A DNA stretch of 56,118 nucleotides from Prevotella illustrans (GTDB taxonomy: Bacteria > Bacteroidota > Bacteroidia > Bacteroidales > Bacteroidaceae). The DNA is taken from contig NZ_JAERMS010000016.1 of assembly GCF_017426725.1 (NCBI RefSeq), forward strand, positions 1 to 56,118, read 5' to 3'. Shown one piece after another: positions 35,437 to 43,368 of this stretch. Each line of letters starts with the position of its first letter. Positions within the stretch are counted from its first letter, which is position 1. Below the pieces are notes generated by a model. That model ran no database searches, was not told where the DNA came from, and worked only from the letters and a program-made list of their open reading frames with translations. The translations under genes were made by a program, and so were the position numbers.

Positions 35437-36285
35437 CTATTCTTCTGCTGAAGTTATTTGTTTGATATCTGTTTGTACATTGTCTATCTCTGGATATCCA
35501 TTGGTATGGAGCATTTTGTCGAGGATATCTGCCTTGAATGCTACTCCTGTCCTCCTGCATAATAGAGTACCGATATAGAGAATCAACTTGTAGAGCTGAT
35601 GACCTTGGATGTGAAGATAAGCATTCTCTTCATGAAGATGCTCGTTCGTCATATTGGCAGGTTGCCGCAAATTCTTGAGTGCGCCGGCAAACAATGTTTC
35701 GACCTTTTCGATATAAGCCCTTCCATTATCCGCAAGTTCTTCTCGGTTTGGTTGCAGAGGCAGACACGCATTGAACTTGGTGATGTTCCATTGTTGATTC
35801 AAAGCAGAACTTTGGCTATAATGCACAAGGTATAGAAGTGGTTTATACACAACGGCAGAAAGAATCTTTAGAAATTTACAAAAATCAAATTCCGTGTCAG
35901 GAACCAATTCTGCAAATCTATTCTGAAGACGCTCTGCTTCACAGAAATGATTCTCCCAAGAGTATGTATACGTTTGAGCAATGCGGTTATCCGCTGTAAG
36001 TTCTTCTTCTCCTCTTAACTGACGCAAGTCGCTATCTATGCAAATAAAGAAGCGCTTAGTCAGATAAGACTTATAGCGAAGACATTGCTCACATCCTCGC
36101 GTATCCATTCCATTGTTACTTTTGGAATATGTAATAAAGTGATATGTTGCCGGATAGGCGTTCTGTAACTGATAGTTCCAGAAAAGAATGTCCTCTGAAT
36201 TTTCTAAATGCACGACTGCCTTGATATTCCTGTCACGCAATGGAAGATTACTATAATATCGTGCTTGATTTTCGATTCTATTCAT
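35437..36285 (-). CDS. DUF4435 (TOPRIM-like) protein, AriB-like
   Basis: 282 aa. DUF4435 is the effector family of PARIS (AriB), a nuclease with a TOPRIM-like active site. The expected acidic motifs are visible: E and D in VVHLENSEDILFW (about residues 24-36), the D.D pair in FFICIDSDLRQL (about 79-90), and the N..CE region in SWENHFCEAERL. It begins 6 bp after its ATPase partner on the same strand, the ariA-ariB order. It is visibly AT-richer than its neighbours, suggesting horizontal arrival. The C-terminal half is helical and unassigned. The family is clear; that it forms a working PARIS system is inference. Confidence 0.8.
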   Translation of the reverse strand: MNRIENQARYYSNLPLRDRNIKAVVHLENSEDILFWNYQLQNAYPATYHFITYSKSNNGMDTRGCEQCLRYKSYLTKRFFICIDSDLRQLRGEEELTADNRIAQTYTYSWENHFCEAERLQNRFAELVPDTEFDFCKFLKILSAVVYKPLLYLVHYSQSSALNQQWNITKFNACLPLQPNREELADNGRAYIEKVETLFAGALKNLRQPANMTNEHLHEENAYLHIQGHQLYKLILYIGTLLCRRTGVAFKADILDKMLHTNGYPEIDNVQTDIKQITSAEE

Positions 36286-36291
36286 TTTTTG

Positions 36292-37017
36292 TTACTTGAC
36301 CGGAGTTGTTACATCTTCCATATAGATGATCTTGTCACCCCATCCATCACCAAAGATACTTGGAGAATGAGTAGTGATGAAGTACTGAGCATTAGGATTG
36401 AGTTTAACAAGGATATTGATCAACTCAAACTGCCAGCTTATGTCAAGAGAATTCTCCGGCTCATCAAGTAACACAAATGCTTCTTTCCCCTTCAAAAGGA
36501 ACACACGAAGTAAAATCAGAAGGATTTGCTTTTCTCCGGAAGACAAAGCATCAAGTGGTATTACCTGTCCATCGGAGATAACATTGAACTTATTCCCTTC
36601 AATTTCAATATACTTCCCTGTGGTCTTAAAAAGACCGTTGATAGCAGAGCAGAAATTTTCAATACGAACTTTCATCTCTGTCTGTTTTTCTGCGGAAGCA
36701 TCGATCATCGCCATTCGTTGGTACATCATTGAAGGTCCCGTCTTCATGTCAAACATATAGAATTCCAGATCCTGGGTCAAGGCATTAGAGACCTTGCGCT
36801 TGTCTCGCATGGCAATATTATCGATGGAAGGTACATATACAACTTGGTCTTTGTCATCGATATTTTCAAGGGCAATCTTATTGATTTCACCCAGTAGAGT
36901 GGTCTTTCCACTGCCATTGATACCTACGATGATATTAACGTCTTCGTTAGCCGTAATGTGTACATCGTACTTATCCCAGAGACGAGTCGTGATTTTTTCA
37001 ATCTTTGAGTATGACAT
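36292..37017 (-). CDS. ABC-type AAA ATPase, AriA-like partner of DUF4435
   Basis: 241 aa. Walker A GINGSGKTTLLGEI (about 33-46), ABC signature LSSGEKQILLILL, Walker B FVLLDEPENSLD and a switch histidine in YFITTHSPSIFGDG are all intact, as in SMC/OLD-like ATPases that sense phage and hold a nuclease in check. It is short, with only about 80 residues between Walker A and the signature, and without an obvious long coiled coil. It is smaller than the AriA proteins I recall, so it may be a compact variant. It lies 87 bp downstream of rnc on the same strand and is AT-rich. Confidence 0.8.
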   Translation of the reverse strand: MSYSKIEKITTRLWDKYDVHITANEDVNIIVGINGSGKTTLLGEINKIALENIDDKDQVVYVPSIDNIAMRDKRKVSNALTQDLEFYMFDMKTGPSMMYQRMAMIDASAEKQTEMKVRIENFCSAINGLFKTTGKYIEIEGNKFNVISDGQVIPLDALSSGEKQILLILLRVFLLKGKEAFVLLDEPENSLDISWQFELINILVKLNPNAQYFITTHSPSIFGDGWGDKIIYMEDVTTPVK

Positions 37018-37103
37018 AATATCTGACCTTTGGTATGCTCATCGTATAACAAGAGCACACATTATTAATAATTCGATACACGACGAAGACGCGCGGTTGA
37101 ATT

Positions 37104-38240
37104 TTATTCTCCAAACGCTTCGGCTTCAGCCTGCGCGATGATATCTTCACGGCTCATGCGCTGAGCGCTGATGTGGCTCAAGTCAAACTCTTCGCCATTG
37201 AGATCCAAGTCATTGGCAGTGGCATTGTCTACCGTAGCGGACGCGGCGGCAGCGTGTTGAGCCGTGCCGGGTGTCTCCTCGCCCACCTCATTGTCCGACC
37301 GATACATCGGGGAACGGCGTTGCCGACGCGAATTATCTTTGTAAACTTTCTCACGGAAAGCCGTAGGATGCTTCTCTTCGGCCGTCTCGTCGGGTTGCCG
37401 CGTGATAATGAAGTCGTCTTTCGTATCCGTGTTGGGCACGTTCTCTACAGGTTCTTCCTCCATCTTCGTACGATTACCCTTGGCGGCGAACACGCTGTCG
37501 ATGAACTGTGGTTCCCTGCGCAGCCGTTCCAGCGTGAGCTTCGCGGCCTTCTGCTGGCTCTCCTTCTTGCTGTAACCCGTACCGTTGCATCCTTCCACGC
37601 CTTCGAGCATGACTCGATAGTTGAACATGGGACTGCCGTTCTCATCGCTTTTCTCATCCACGATTTCGAAGTCCATCTTCACACGGTTCTTCTGGCTCCA
37701 CTCGATGAGCTTGCTCTTGAAGTTCACCTCTTTGTAAGCTACCTTGTCAATATTGATCATCTGGGCCAGCACGCGATCTTCCATGAAGCGCATGCAGGCG
37801 TTGTAGCCGCGATCTAAGTAGAGGGCGCCCACAAGAGCCTCGAAGGCATTGCCACCCATGTAGTTGTTGTGCGACGAACTGCGGCCGCTGCTGAGTATCA
37901 ACCTGCTGATTCCCATTTCCTTAGCCAACCGGTTGAGCGTGTCGCGCTGCACTAATTTAGAGCGGGTATTGGTGAGAAAGCCTTCGCGTTTGCCCGGGAA
38001 ATGACGGTAAACGATATCGCCCACGATGGCGTCGAGGATGGCGTCGCCGAGAAACTCCAATCGTTCGTTGTTGACAGGTTTGCCCTTGGCGTTGCGCCGC
38101 ATGACGCTTTTGTGCATCAAGGCCAGTTTATAGTAACTGATATCGTGTGGAAAAACGCCGATGATACGGTAGAGAGACAAATAAAGCTCCTTCTCCTGAC
38201 GGAAAGGGAGCCTTATTCTATCGATGATATTATTCAGCAT
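37104..38240 (-). CDS. rnc: Ribonuclease III with long C-terminal extension
   Basis: 378 aa. The RNase III domain (about 10-150) carries the signature NERLEFLGDAILD (about 59-71) and the second acidic site at FEALVGALYLDRGY. A dsRNA-binding domain follows (about 170-240, GTGYSKKESQQKAAKLTL). It processes rRNA precursors and structured RNAs. The enzyme normally ends soon after the dsRBD; here a polar, low-complexity tail of about 130 residues follows (acidic and basic stretches, Ala-rich AAAASATVDNA), ending in a possible helix REDIIAQAEAEAFGE. Its first 11 bp overlap the end of fabF, so it is co-transcribed with it. Confidence 0.95.
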   Translation of the reverse strand: MLNNIIDRIRLPFRQEKELYLSLYRIIGVFPHDISYYKLALMHKSVMRRNAKGKPVNNERLEFLGDAILDAIVGDIVYRHFPGKREGFLTNTRSKLVQRDTLNRLAKEMGISRLILSSGRSSSHNNYMGGNAFEALVGALYLDRGYNACMRFMEDRVLAQMINIDKVAYKEVNFKSKLIEWSQKNRVKMDFEIVDEKSDENGSPMFNYRVMLEGVEGCNGTGYSKKESQQKAAKLTLERLRREPQFIDSVFAAKGNRTKMEEEPVENVPNTDTKDDFIITRQPDETAEEKHPTAFREKVYKDNSRRQRRSPMYRSDNEVGEETPGTAQHAAAASATVDNATANDLDLNGEEFDLSHISAQRMSREDIIAQAEAEAFGE

Positions 38241-39492
38241 ACTTCTTGAATACTACGCAGCAGTTGTGTCCGCCAAATCCGAAAGTATTGCTCAAAGCAG
38301 CGTTCACCGGGCGCTTCTGTGCCTCATTGAAAGTGAAATTCATACGATAATCGAGCTGTTCGTCGTTGTCGCCTTCCTCGTGGTTGATGGTCGGCGGCAC
38401 GATATCGTTCTGAACAGACAGCACGCATACCATGGCCTCAACAGCACCGGCAGCACCCAGCAGGTGGCCCGTCATGCTCTTCGTAGAACTGATGTTGAGT
38501 TTATAGGCATGGTCGCCAAAAACATCCTTGATGGCCTTGGCCTCCGATACGTCGCCGACGGGTGTCGACGTGCCGTGAACATTGATATAGTCGATATCCT
38601 CTGGCTTCATGCCCGCGTCTTCGAGAGCATTAAGCATGACGAGTTTGGCACCCAGACCTTCGGGATGAGAAGCCGTGATGTGGTGAGCGTCGGCACTTGC
38701 TCCCTCGCCTACCATCTCGGCGTAGATCTTCACGCCACGAGCCTTGGCATGTTCAAGTTCTTCCAGAATCAGACAACCCGCGCCCTCGCCCATGATGAAC
38801 CCGTCGCGGCTGGCACTGAATGGACGGCTGGCGTGCTCGGGGTCGTCGTTGCGGGTAGACAGGGCGTGCATAGCGTTGAATCCGCCTACTCCACATTCAC
38901 AGATGGCGGCCTCGGCACCACCGCTCACGATGATGTTGGCCTTGCCCAGACGAATCAGGTTGAACGCGTCGGCCAACGCGTTGCTCGATGAGGCGCACGC
39001 GCTGGTGGTGGTATAGTTAGGTCCATGGAACCCAAAATGAATACTGATCTGGCCCGAAGCGATGTCGGCAATCATCTTGGGAATGAAGAAGGGGTTGAAC
39101 TTAGGACCGTCAGCCATGTGCTGTCCGTAGTAGGTTACTTCGTCCTGGAATGTCTTAATACCGCCGATTCCTACACCGTAAACCACGCCGATACGGTTCT
39201 TGTCCTCTTTCTCAAGGTCGAGCCCGGCATCTTTCACGCCCTGCATGGCACTGATCATGGCCAGCTGACAATAGCGGTCCATCTTGCGAACTTCCTTGCG
39301 GTCGATATAATCGGTCACATTGAGGTTCTTTACTTCACAGGCAAACTGTGTTTTGAAATTGGTTGCGTCGAATTGCGTAATAGGTGCTGCGCCGCTTTTG
39401 CCAGCCAAAAGGTTGGCCCAAGTCTCTTCAGGAGTATTGCCTACAGGAGTAACAGATCCAAGACCTGTTACTACTACTCTCTTTAATTCCAT
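38230..39492 (-). CDS. fabF: Beta-ketoacyl-ACP synthase II
   Basis: 420 aa. It condenses malonyl-ACP with acyl-ACP in fatty acid elongation. The Cys-His-His triad is visible: Cys in TTTSACASSSNALADAF, His in VHGTSTPVGD and His in KSMTGHLLGAAGAVEA. FNLIRLGKANIIVSGG and the C-terminal NTFGFGGHN are also standard. It is encoded in the conserved acpP-fabF-rnc order. An inverted repeat lies in the 127-bp gap after acpP. Confidence 0.97.
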   Translation of the reverse strand: MELKRVVVTGLGSVTPVGNTPEETWANLLAGKSGAAPITQFDATNFKTQFACEVKNLNVTDYIDRKEVRKMDRYCQLAMISAMQGVKDAGLDLEKEDKNRIGVVYGVGIGGIKTFQDEVTYYGQHMADGPKFNPFFIPKMIADIASGQISIHFGFHGPNYTTTSACASSSNALADAFNLIRLGKANIIVSGGAEAAICECGVGGFNAMHALSTRNDDPEHASRPFSASRDGFIMGEGAGCLILEELEHAKARGVKIYAEMVGEGASADAHHITASHPEGLGAKLVMLNALEDAGMKPEDIDYINVHGTSTPVGDVSEAKAIKDVFGDHAYKLNISSTKSMTGHLLGAAGAVEAMVCVLSVQNDIVPPTINHEEGDNDEQLDYRMNFTFNEAQKRPVNAALSNTFGFGGHNCCVVFKKYAE

Positions 39493-39515
39493 CTAAATAA
39501 AAAAGTTAATTAGGA

Positions 39516-39593
39516 ATTAGGGATTAGTGATCAGAGCCACGCATCGAAAAACAACGGATGCACCGGTCCAATCCTTAATCACTAATCCCTAAT
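39516..39593. repeat. Inverted repeat between acpP and fabF
   Basis: ATTAGGGATTAGTGAT (39516-39531) and its exact inverse (39578-39593) form a 16-bp stem around a 46-nt loop. It lies in the acpP-fabF gap and could attenuate read-through, giving more acpP than fabF mRNA. It resembles the other purine-arm hairpins in this window in style but not in sequence. Confidence 0.85.
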
Positions 39594-39619
39594 CGTATAA
39601 AAATAAAGCTGTAGCTAAA

Positions 39620-39856
39620 TTACTTAGCGTTCTCTTCGATATACTTGATAGCGTCGCCTACGGTCTGGATAGTCTCTGCCTTGTCATCCGGAATAGAGAT
39701 ACCGAATTCCTTCTCGAATTCCATGATCAATTCTACAGTATCAAGCGAGTCAGCACCAAGATCGTTTGTGAAACTTGCTTCTGGCTTAACTTCTGCTTCG
39801 TCAACACCGAGTTTGTCCACGATAATAGCCTTTACTTTGCTTTCAATTTCTGACAT
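39620..39856 (-). CDS. acpP: Acyl carrier protein
   Basis: 78 aa acidic helical protein. The phosphopantetheine-binding Ser lies in [18 protein letters not shown] (about residue 37). It carries growing acyl chains for fatty acid and lipid synthesis. It is first of the acpP-fabF-rnc set. The 170 bp upstream are AT-rich and probably hold its promoter; on the minus strand TTTCTTTG (near 39915-39908) is one base off the minus-7 consensus. Confidence 0.97.
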   Translation of the reverse strand: MSEIESKVKAIIVDKLGVDEAEVKPEASFTNDLGADSLDTVELIMEFEKEFGISIPDDKAETIQTVGDAIKYIEENAK

Positions 39857-40028
39857 AATTGTAACTTTTAAATTGGTTTATAAATAATATTCAGATTAAA
39901 AATCGGGTGCAAAGAAACAAATTTTTCTTCAATGTTCCAAATAAATCAATTAAAATTAGTACCATTTTTGCACAGGTACCCCCCTATTGTGCATAAAATT
40001 ACGCCTTTATTTGGCAATATTAAAATGA

Positions 40029-41072
40029 TCAGCCTATCACTTTCATTACTTTCTCCAATATCATTTCAGGTGAAATATTTTTCAGACAGGCATAGTCGCC
40101 ACGCAGACAGGGCTTATTGCCGTAGACCGAACAGGGACGACAAGGCAGGTTGAGACCGATGGCGTTGTCGGGATTCTGGCGCCAACCCATGAAACCGGCA
40201 AAGGGATGGGTGGCGCCCCAGACGCTGACGACGGGCGTAGCGGTGAGCGAAGCCAGGTGCATATTGCCGCTGTCCATGCTGATCATCACGTTGAGGTGGC
40301 TCATCAGAATGAGTTCTTTCTTCAGACTGCCCAGCACGGCCGACGCATTGAGGCAGTTAGAATATTTCCGGACCCAGCCATCGAGCACTGTTTTCTCCTT
40401 ACCGCCCCCGCCGAAGAGGAAAATACGACACGAGGGATGGCGCTGAATGAGTTGCGCGATCACCTTTTCCATGTTCTCCACAGGATAAATCTTACCCTTA
40501 TGAGCCGCAAAGGGCGCTATGCCTATCCACTGTTGAAACTTCTTTTTTTCACCTATTATATTAGGTAGCAGTCGGAGATTGCCTCCTTCGGGTGGAAAAA
40601 CGCTGATGAAAGTAGGCTCCACGGTGTAACCCAAACGGGCCAACACATCGAGATAATTCTTGAAAGCGGTGGGTTGCTGCACCATCACCTTGTCGTTGCA
40701 GCGTGTCAGAAGCTGTTTGCCACGGCGATGTTTGTCGATATGCGCCACACGGAAACGGCCTAAGTTGAAACGCAGACGCAGATAATTGGACCGCAGGATG
40801 TTATGAAAATCGGCTACGGCCGTGATATTCTTGGCTACCAACCGGCGGTAAAGCGCGTTCATCCCTCGCAGTCCGGCATACTCTTTCTTGACGTCGGCCG
40901 CCATAAAACCCACATTGGGCGCCAATCCTTCGAACAACACACGGGCAAAGGGCTTGCTCAACACCGTGACGCGCAAATCGGGATATTGCCGTGCCAATGA
41001 AGCCACAACGGGTACTGCCATGGCGACATCGCCAAGTGCTGAGAAACGAATAATCAGTAAATGATCTTTCAT
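40029..41072 (-). CDS. Glycosyltransferase family 9 (heptosyltransferase-like)
   Basis: 347 aa from the ATG at 41072; the open frame runs to 41174 but the extra residues are encoded by hairpin repeat DNA. GT9 markers: LLIIRFSALGDVAMAVPVVASL at the N-terminus, GIAPFAAHKGKIYPVENMEKV in the middle, and MISMDSGNMHLASLTATPVVSVWGATHP for the nucleotide-sugar site. It probably adds a sugar to the LPS core. It is followed upstream by DUF4254, a frequent neighbour of GT9 genes in Bacteroidota. Confidence 0.9.
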   Translation of the reverse strand: MKDHLLIIRFSALGDVAMAVPVVASLARQYPDLRVTVLSKPFARVLFEGLAPNVGFMAADVKKEYAGLRGMNALYRRLVAKNITAVADFHNILRSNYLRLRFNLGRFRVAHIDKHRRGKQLLTRCNDKVMVQQPTAFKNYLDVLARLGYTVEPTFISVFPPEGGNLRLLPNIIGEKKKFQQWIGIAPFAAHKGKIYPVENMEKVIAQLIQRHPSCRIFLFGGGGKEKTVLDGWVRKYSNCLNASAVLGSLKKELILMSHLNVMISMDSGNMHLASLTATPVVSVWGATHPFAGFMGWRQNPDNAIGLNLPCRPCSVYGNKPCLRGDYACLKNISPEMILEKVMKVIG

Positions 41073-41101
41073 TGTTGGATGTTTGGTTGTTTGGTTGTTA
41101 T

Positions 41102-41159
41102 GGTGTTGGGATGAATAGTTACTCTGTCTATATTTAAACAAACTATTCATCCCGACACC
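41102..41159. repeat. G/T-rich hairpin with shared core, copy 1
   Basis: Arms 41102-41120 and 41141-41159 pair over 19 bp with one mismatch around GGGATGAATAGTT. The segment 41108-41151 recurs almost letter for letter at about 41910-41953. It lies between the GT9 and DUF4254 genes. Confidence 0.88.
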
Positions 41160-41186
41160 TCCACACCCCGACAACTTAACAACAAC

Positions 41187-41789
41187 TTATTTCTTATACA
41201 ACACCGGATTGGTGGCAGGATCGTTATACATTTTCATCTGTCGATACACCTTCATATACTTGCGGCCGGCCTCGATGTCGTCGAGCAGCTGGTCGATGGC
41301 CGTGCTCAGGTCAACCTGCTGTTCGAGCAGCACGTTGAGTTTAGCCCGACACTTCTCCCGATGTTCGGGCGTGGCGTCCTCACGCTCGGCCTGCTCACGC
41401 ATGTGATAGATTTTAAGAGCCAGAATGCTCAGTCGGTCTACGGCCCAAGCCGGACTCTCCGTATTGATGCGGGCATCGGGCAACACCTCCACGTCACTGT
41501 ATTTCTGACGGAAATAGCTGTCTATCTGCTCCACCAAATCGGTGCGGTCCTGATTGCTGCGGTCGATACGACGCTTCAAACCTAATGCCTCCACGGGATC
41601 GATATGCGGATCGCGGATGATATCTTCGAAATGCCACTGTACGGTGTCGATCCAACACTTCAGATAAAGCCTGTTTTCAATCGAATCGCGTTCGTAAGGA
41701 TTATTAATAGGTGTTTCGATGTTGTCCTTCACATGATAATCAACAATCGCCTTGTTGAAAATCTCGTTGCACGTTTCTGTAAATGTCAT
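41187..41789 (-). CDS. DUF4254 domain-containing protein
   Basis: 200 aa, largely alpha-helical and charged, soluble, without a signal. NNPYERDSIENRLYLKCWIDTVQWHFEDIIRDPHI and VDRLSILALKIYHM type segments mark DUF4254. The function is unknown. The family is regularly found beside GT9 heptosyltransferase genes, suggesting a role in lipopolysaccharide assembly. It is the last minus-strand gene before the probable oriC. Confidence 0.88.
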   Translation of the reverse strand: MTFTETCNEIFNKAIVDYHVKDNIETPINNPYERDSIENRLYLKCWIDTVQWHFEDIIRDPHIDPVEALGLKRRIDRSNQDRTDLVEQIDSYFRQKYSDVEVLPDARINTESPAWAVDRLSILALKIYHMREQAEREDATPEHREKCRAKLNVLLEQQVDLSTAIDQLLDDIEAGRKYMKVYRQMKMYNDPATNPVLYKK

Positions 41790-41888
41790 GTCTTTGGTTT
41801 TTTAATAATGCTGCAAATGTAAAGATTATATTTTATATTTCCAAATAATTTGGTTGTTGGGTTGTTATGGTGTTGGGATGAATATTTA

Positions 41889-42041
41889 GTTGTTATGGTG
41901 TTGGGTTGTTGGGATGAATAGTTACTCTGTCTATATTTAAACAAACTATTCATCCTTCACACCTTAACAAAGCGAACTTTGGCTCAACGAACGTCCCCAC
42001 AGAACAAACTATTCATCCCAACAACCCAACACCATGACAAC
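41889..42041. repeat. 35-bp-arm G/T-rich hairpin with shared core, copy 2
   Basis: Left arm 41889-41923 and right arm 42007-42041 pair over 35 bp with one mismatch, enclosing 83 nt. A second, shorter inverted repeat is nested inside, using the core shared with 41108-41151. An extra partial left arm lies at about 41852-41885. The right arm ends only 27 bp before the first DnaA box. Confidence 0.88.
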
Positions 42042-42067
42042 CAAATTAACAACCCCACAACCAAACC

Positions 42068-42436
42068 TGTGGATAACTCTGTTCATAACTTTGTGAATAT
42101 CCACAACCTTGGTTCCGGTGACTTGTCCACTGTGGATATCCACATACTTATCCAAGCATTTTCAAAAAGTTTTCAACGATTTTTCCATCAGAAAAGATAT
42201 AAACTTATCAACACCGCACGTAGTGATACCCTTTTGTGGAAAACACGCACAAACCATTGAGTATCATCCTGAAGATATTTCAAGCAGCCGTGGGTAACAA
42301 TCCCTGAAATGTTAATATTGAAACTACCAAACAAATCGTCCTGAAGTTATAAACATATCCACACGATATCATCTTACTCTTTTCCTTTTCTTTTAAAAAA
42401 GAGAAGAAATAAAAAATAATAATGAAGTGTGGAAAA
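42068..42436. other. Probable chromosomal replication origin (oriC)
   Basis: A perfect DnaA box TGTGGATAA (42068-42076) is joined by 8/9 matches to TTATNCACA or its complement at 42080, 42092, 42097, 42131, 42136, 42205, 42235, 42355 and 42428. The 42131-42144 pair forms the palindrome TGTGGATATCCACA. An AT-rich, pyrimidine/purine-strand tract (about 42370-42425) could be the unwinding element. All genes for 6 kb left are minus and for 11 kb right are plus, as expected of outward replication. mnmG and two parS-like sites lie 30 kb away. dnaA is not in the window. Confidence 0.85.
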
Positions 42437-42572
42437 AAGGAATAATTTCCGGATTTTGTAAATGGCGTGAGCCGTAGGGGCCTGATTTATCACGTTCCGC
42501 CTCTGCATGGCTTCTATATTAAGAAAAGAAAAAATAAAAACGAGGAAATGAGAAGTAATCCATTGTTTTTGT

Positions 42573-42696
42573 CAAAGTATAACTATTGGAATTAAAAGCA
42601 TAACTATTAGTAGTTAAAAGCATAACTTTTAGCGTGTAAAAGGGCTGCTATCAGGAGCCAAAAGCATAGCTTTTACACCCTGAAAGCATAACTATT
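42573..42696. repeat. 22-bp-period palindromic-word array D (5-6 units)
   Basis: Words start at 42594, 42616, 42638, 42660 and 42682, exactly 22 bp apart, with a degenerate sixth near 42573. Words include AAAAGCATAACTTTT, AAAAGGGCTGCTATC and AAAAGCATAGCTTTT. It lies about 150 bp to the right of the oriC candidate. Confidence 0.85.
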
Positions 42697-42914
42697 GGGA
42701 AATATACCTTAATATATACGCCAGTTCGGTTTAAGAAAAGAGGTGTAAAAGTTGGTAATCTGTTATGCTATCATTTTGGAACTTTCCGCAATTTCAAGCT
42801 GGCCGCTTGCGGCCCTTATGTCTTTGTAAGAAAACCTACCCCGGCCATTGCTTTGCTTTTCCCTTCGGCCAGCGATTTGCAATTACCTCGCTCCGCGAAC
42901 AGCGACCTTCGGTT

Positions 42915-43220
42915 CCCAAAGGGAGGGAGAACTAACTGAAGAGTGTGAAGTGTGAAATGTAGATAGCTTACCTTTTCGCACTTCACACTTTATATTTTAC
43001 ATTTCCCGCTTCCCATTTCCCACTTAGCTTTCTGTCTTTCTTGGCCGCTTGCGGCCCTTATGTCTTTGTTCTCCGCCGACAGAAAAATATGTTCTTATGT
43101 CTTTATGTCTTTAAAACAACATAAGAAAAACATGTCCTTTTGTCTTTATGTCAAAAAACTCAACATGTGTCTTTATGTCAGAAAAACGGCATATAGGAAT
43201 TATGTCCTTGTGTCTTGAAA
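42915..43220. repeat. Dispersed ~305-bp repeat with minisatellite, copy 1
   Basis: It runs from CCCAAAGGGAGGG through GAACTAACTGAAGAGTG, an A/G-rich then C/T-rich inverted segment, the GGCCGCTTGCGGCC hairpin (43043), and tandem TATGTCTTTATGTC units. The same order recurs at 53593-53901 with many small differences. There is no coding potential. It may be an old non-autonomous element or a recombination remnant. Confidence 0.8.
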
Positions 43221-43262
43221 TACAATGCTTTAATTCTTGATAACAATAAATTCCAAGTTATT

Positions 43263-43293
43263 TTGGAACAACGTCTTTAAAAACGTACCTTTG
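43263..43293 (+). promoter_or_regulatory. Promoter upstream of the RhuM gene
   Basis: TTG (43263-43265), a 20-bp spacer and TACCTTTG (43286-43293) match the Bacteroidota consensus, 76 bp before the RhuM start. It may also serve nadA. Confidence 0.7.
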
Positions 43294-43368
43294 TGTCTGT
43301 ATATTCTGCGATAGCGATTGAAGGTTATCTGAAAGAATTTTGGATAGTAGAATTATATATGACTATAT

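Larger units (their letters stand above)
41790..43368. other. 1.6-kb non-coding region with the probable oriC
   Basis: The longest gene-free stretch of the window. In order: a G/T-rich hairpin (41889-42041), a DnaA-box cluster with an AT-rich tract (42068-42436), a repeat with GTAGGGGC...CACGTTCCGC (42472-42501), array D (42573-42696), GGCCGCTTGCGGCC hairpins (42801 and 43043), a dispersed repeat with a minisatellite (42915-43220) and the RhuM promoter. It separates minus-strand genes on the left from plus-strand genes on the right. Confidence 0.8.

Noticed and set aside
42068..42436. Plasmid or phage replication origin
   Set aside because: No rep, integrase or phage gene is nearby, flanking genes are chromosomal housekeeping genes, and the boxes are of chromosomal DnaA type.
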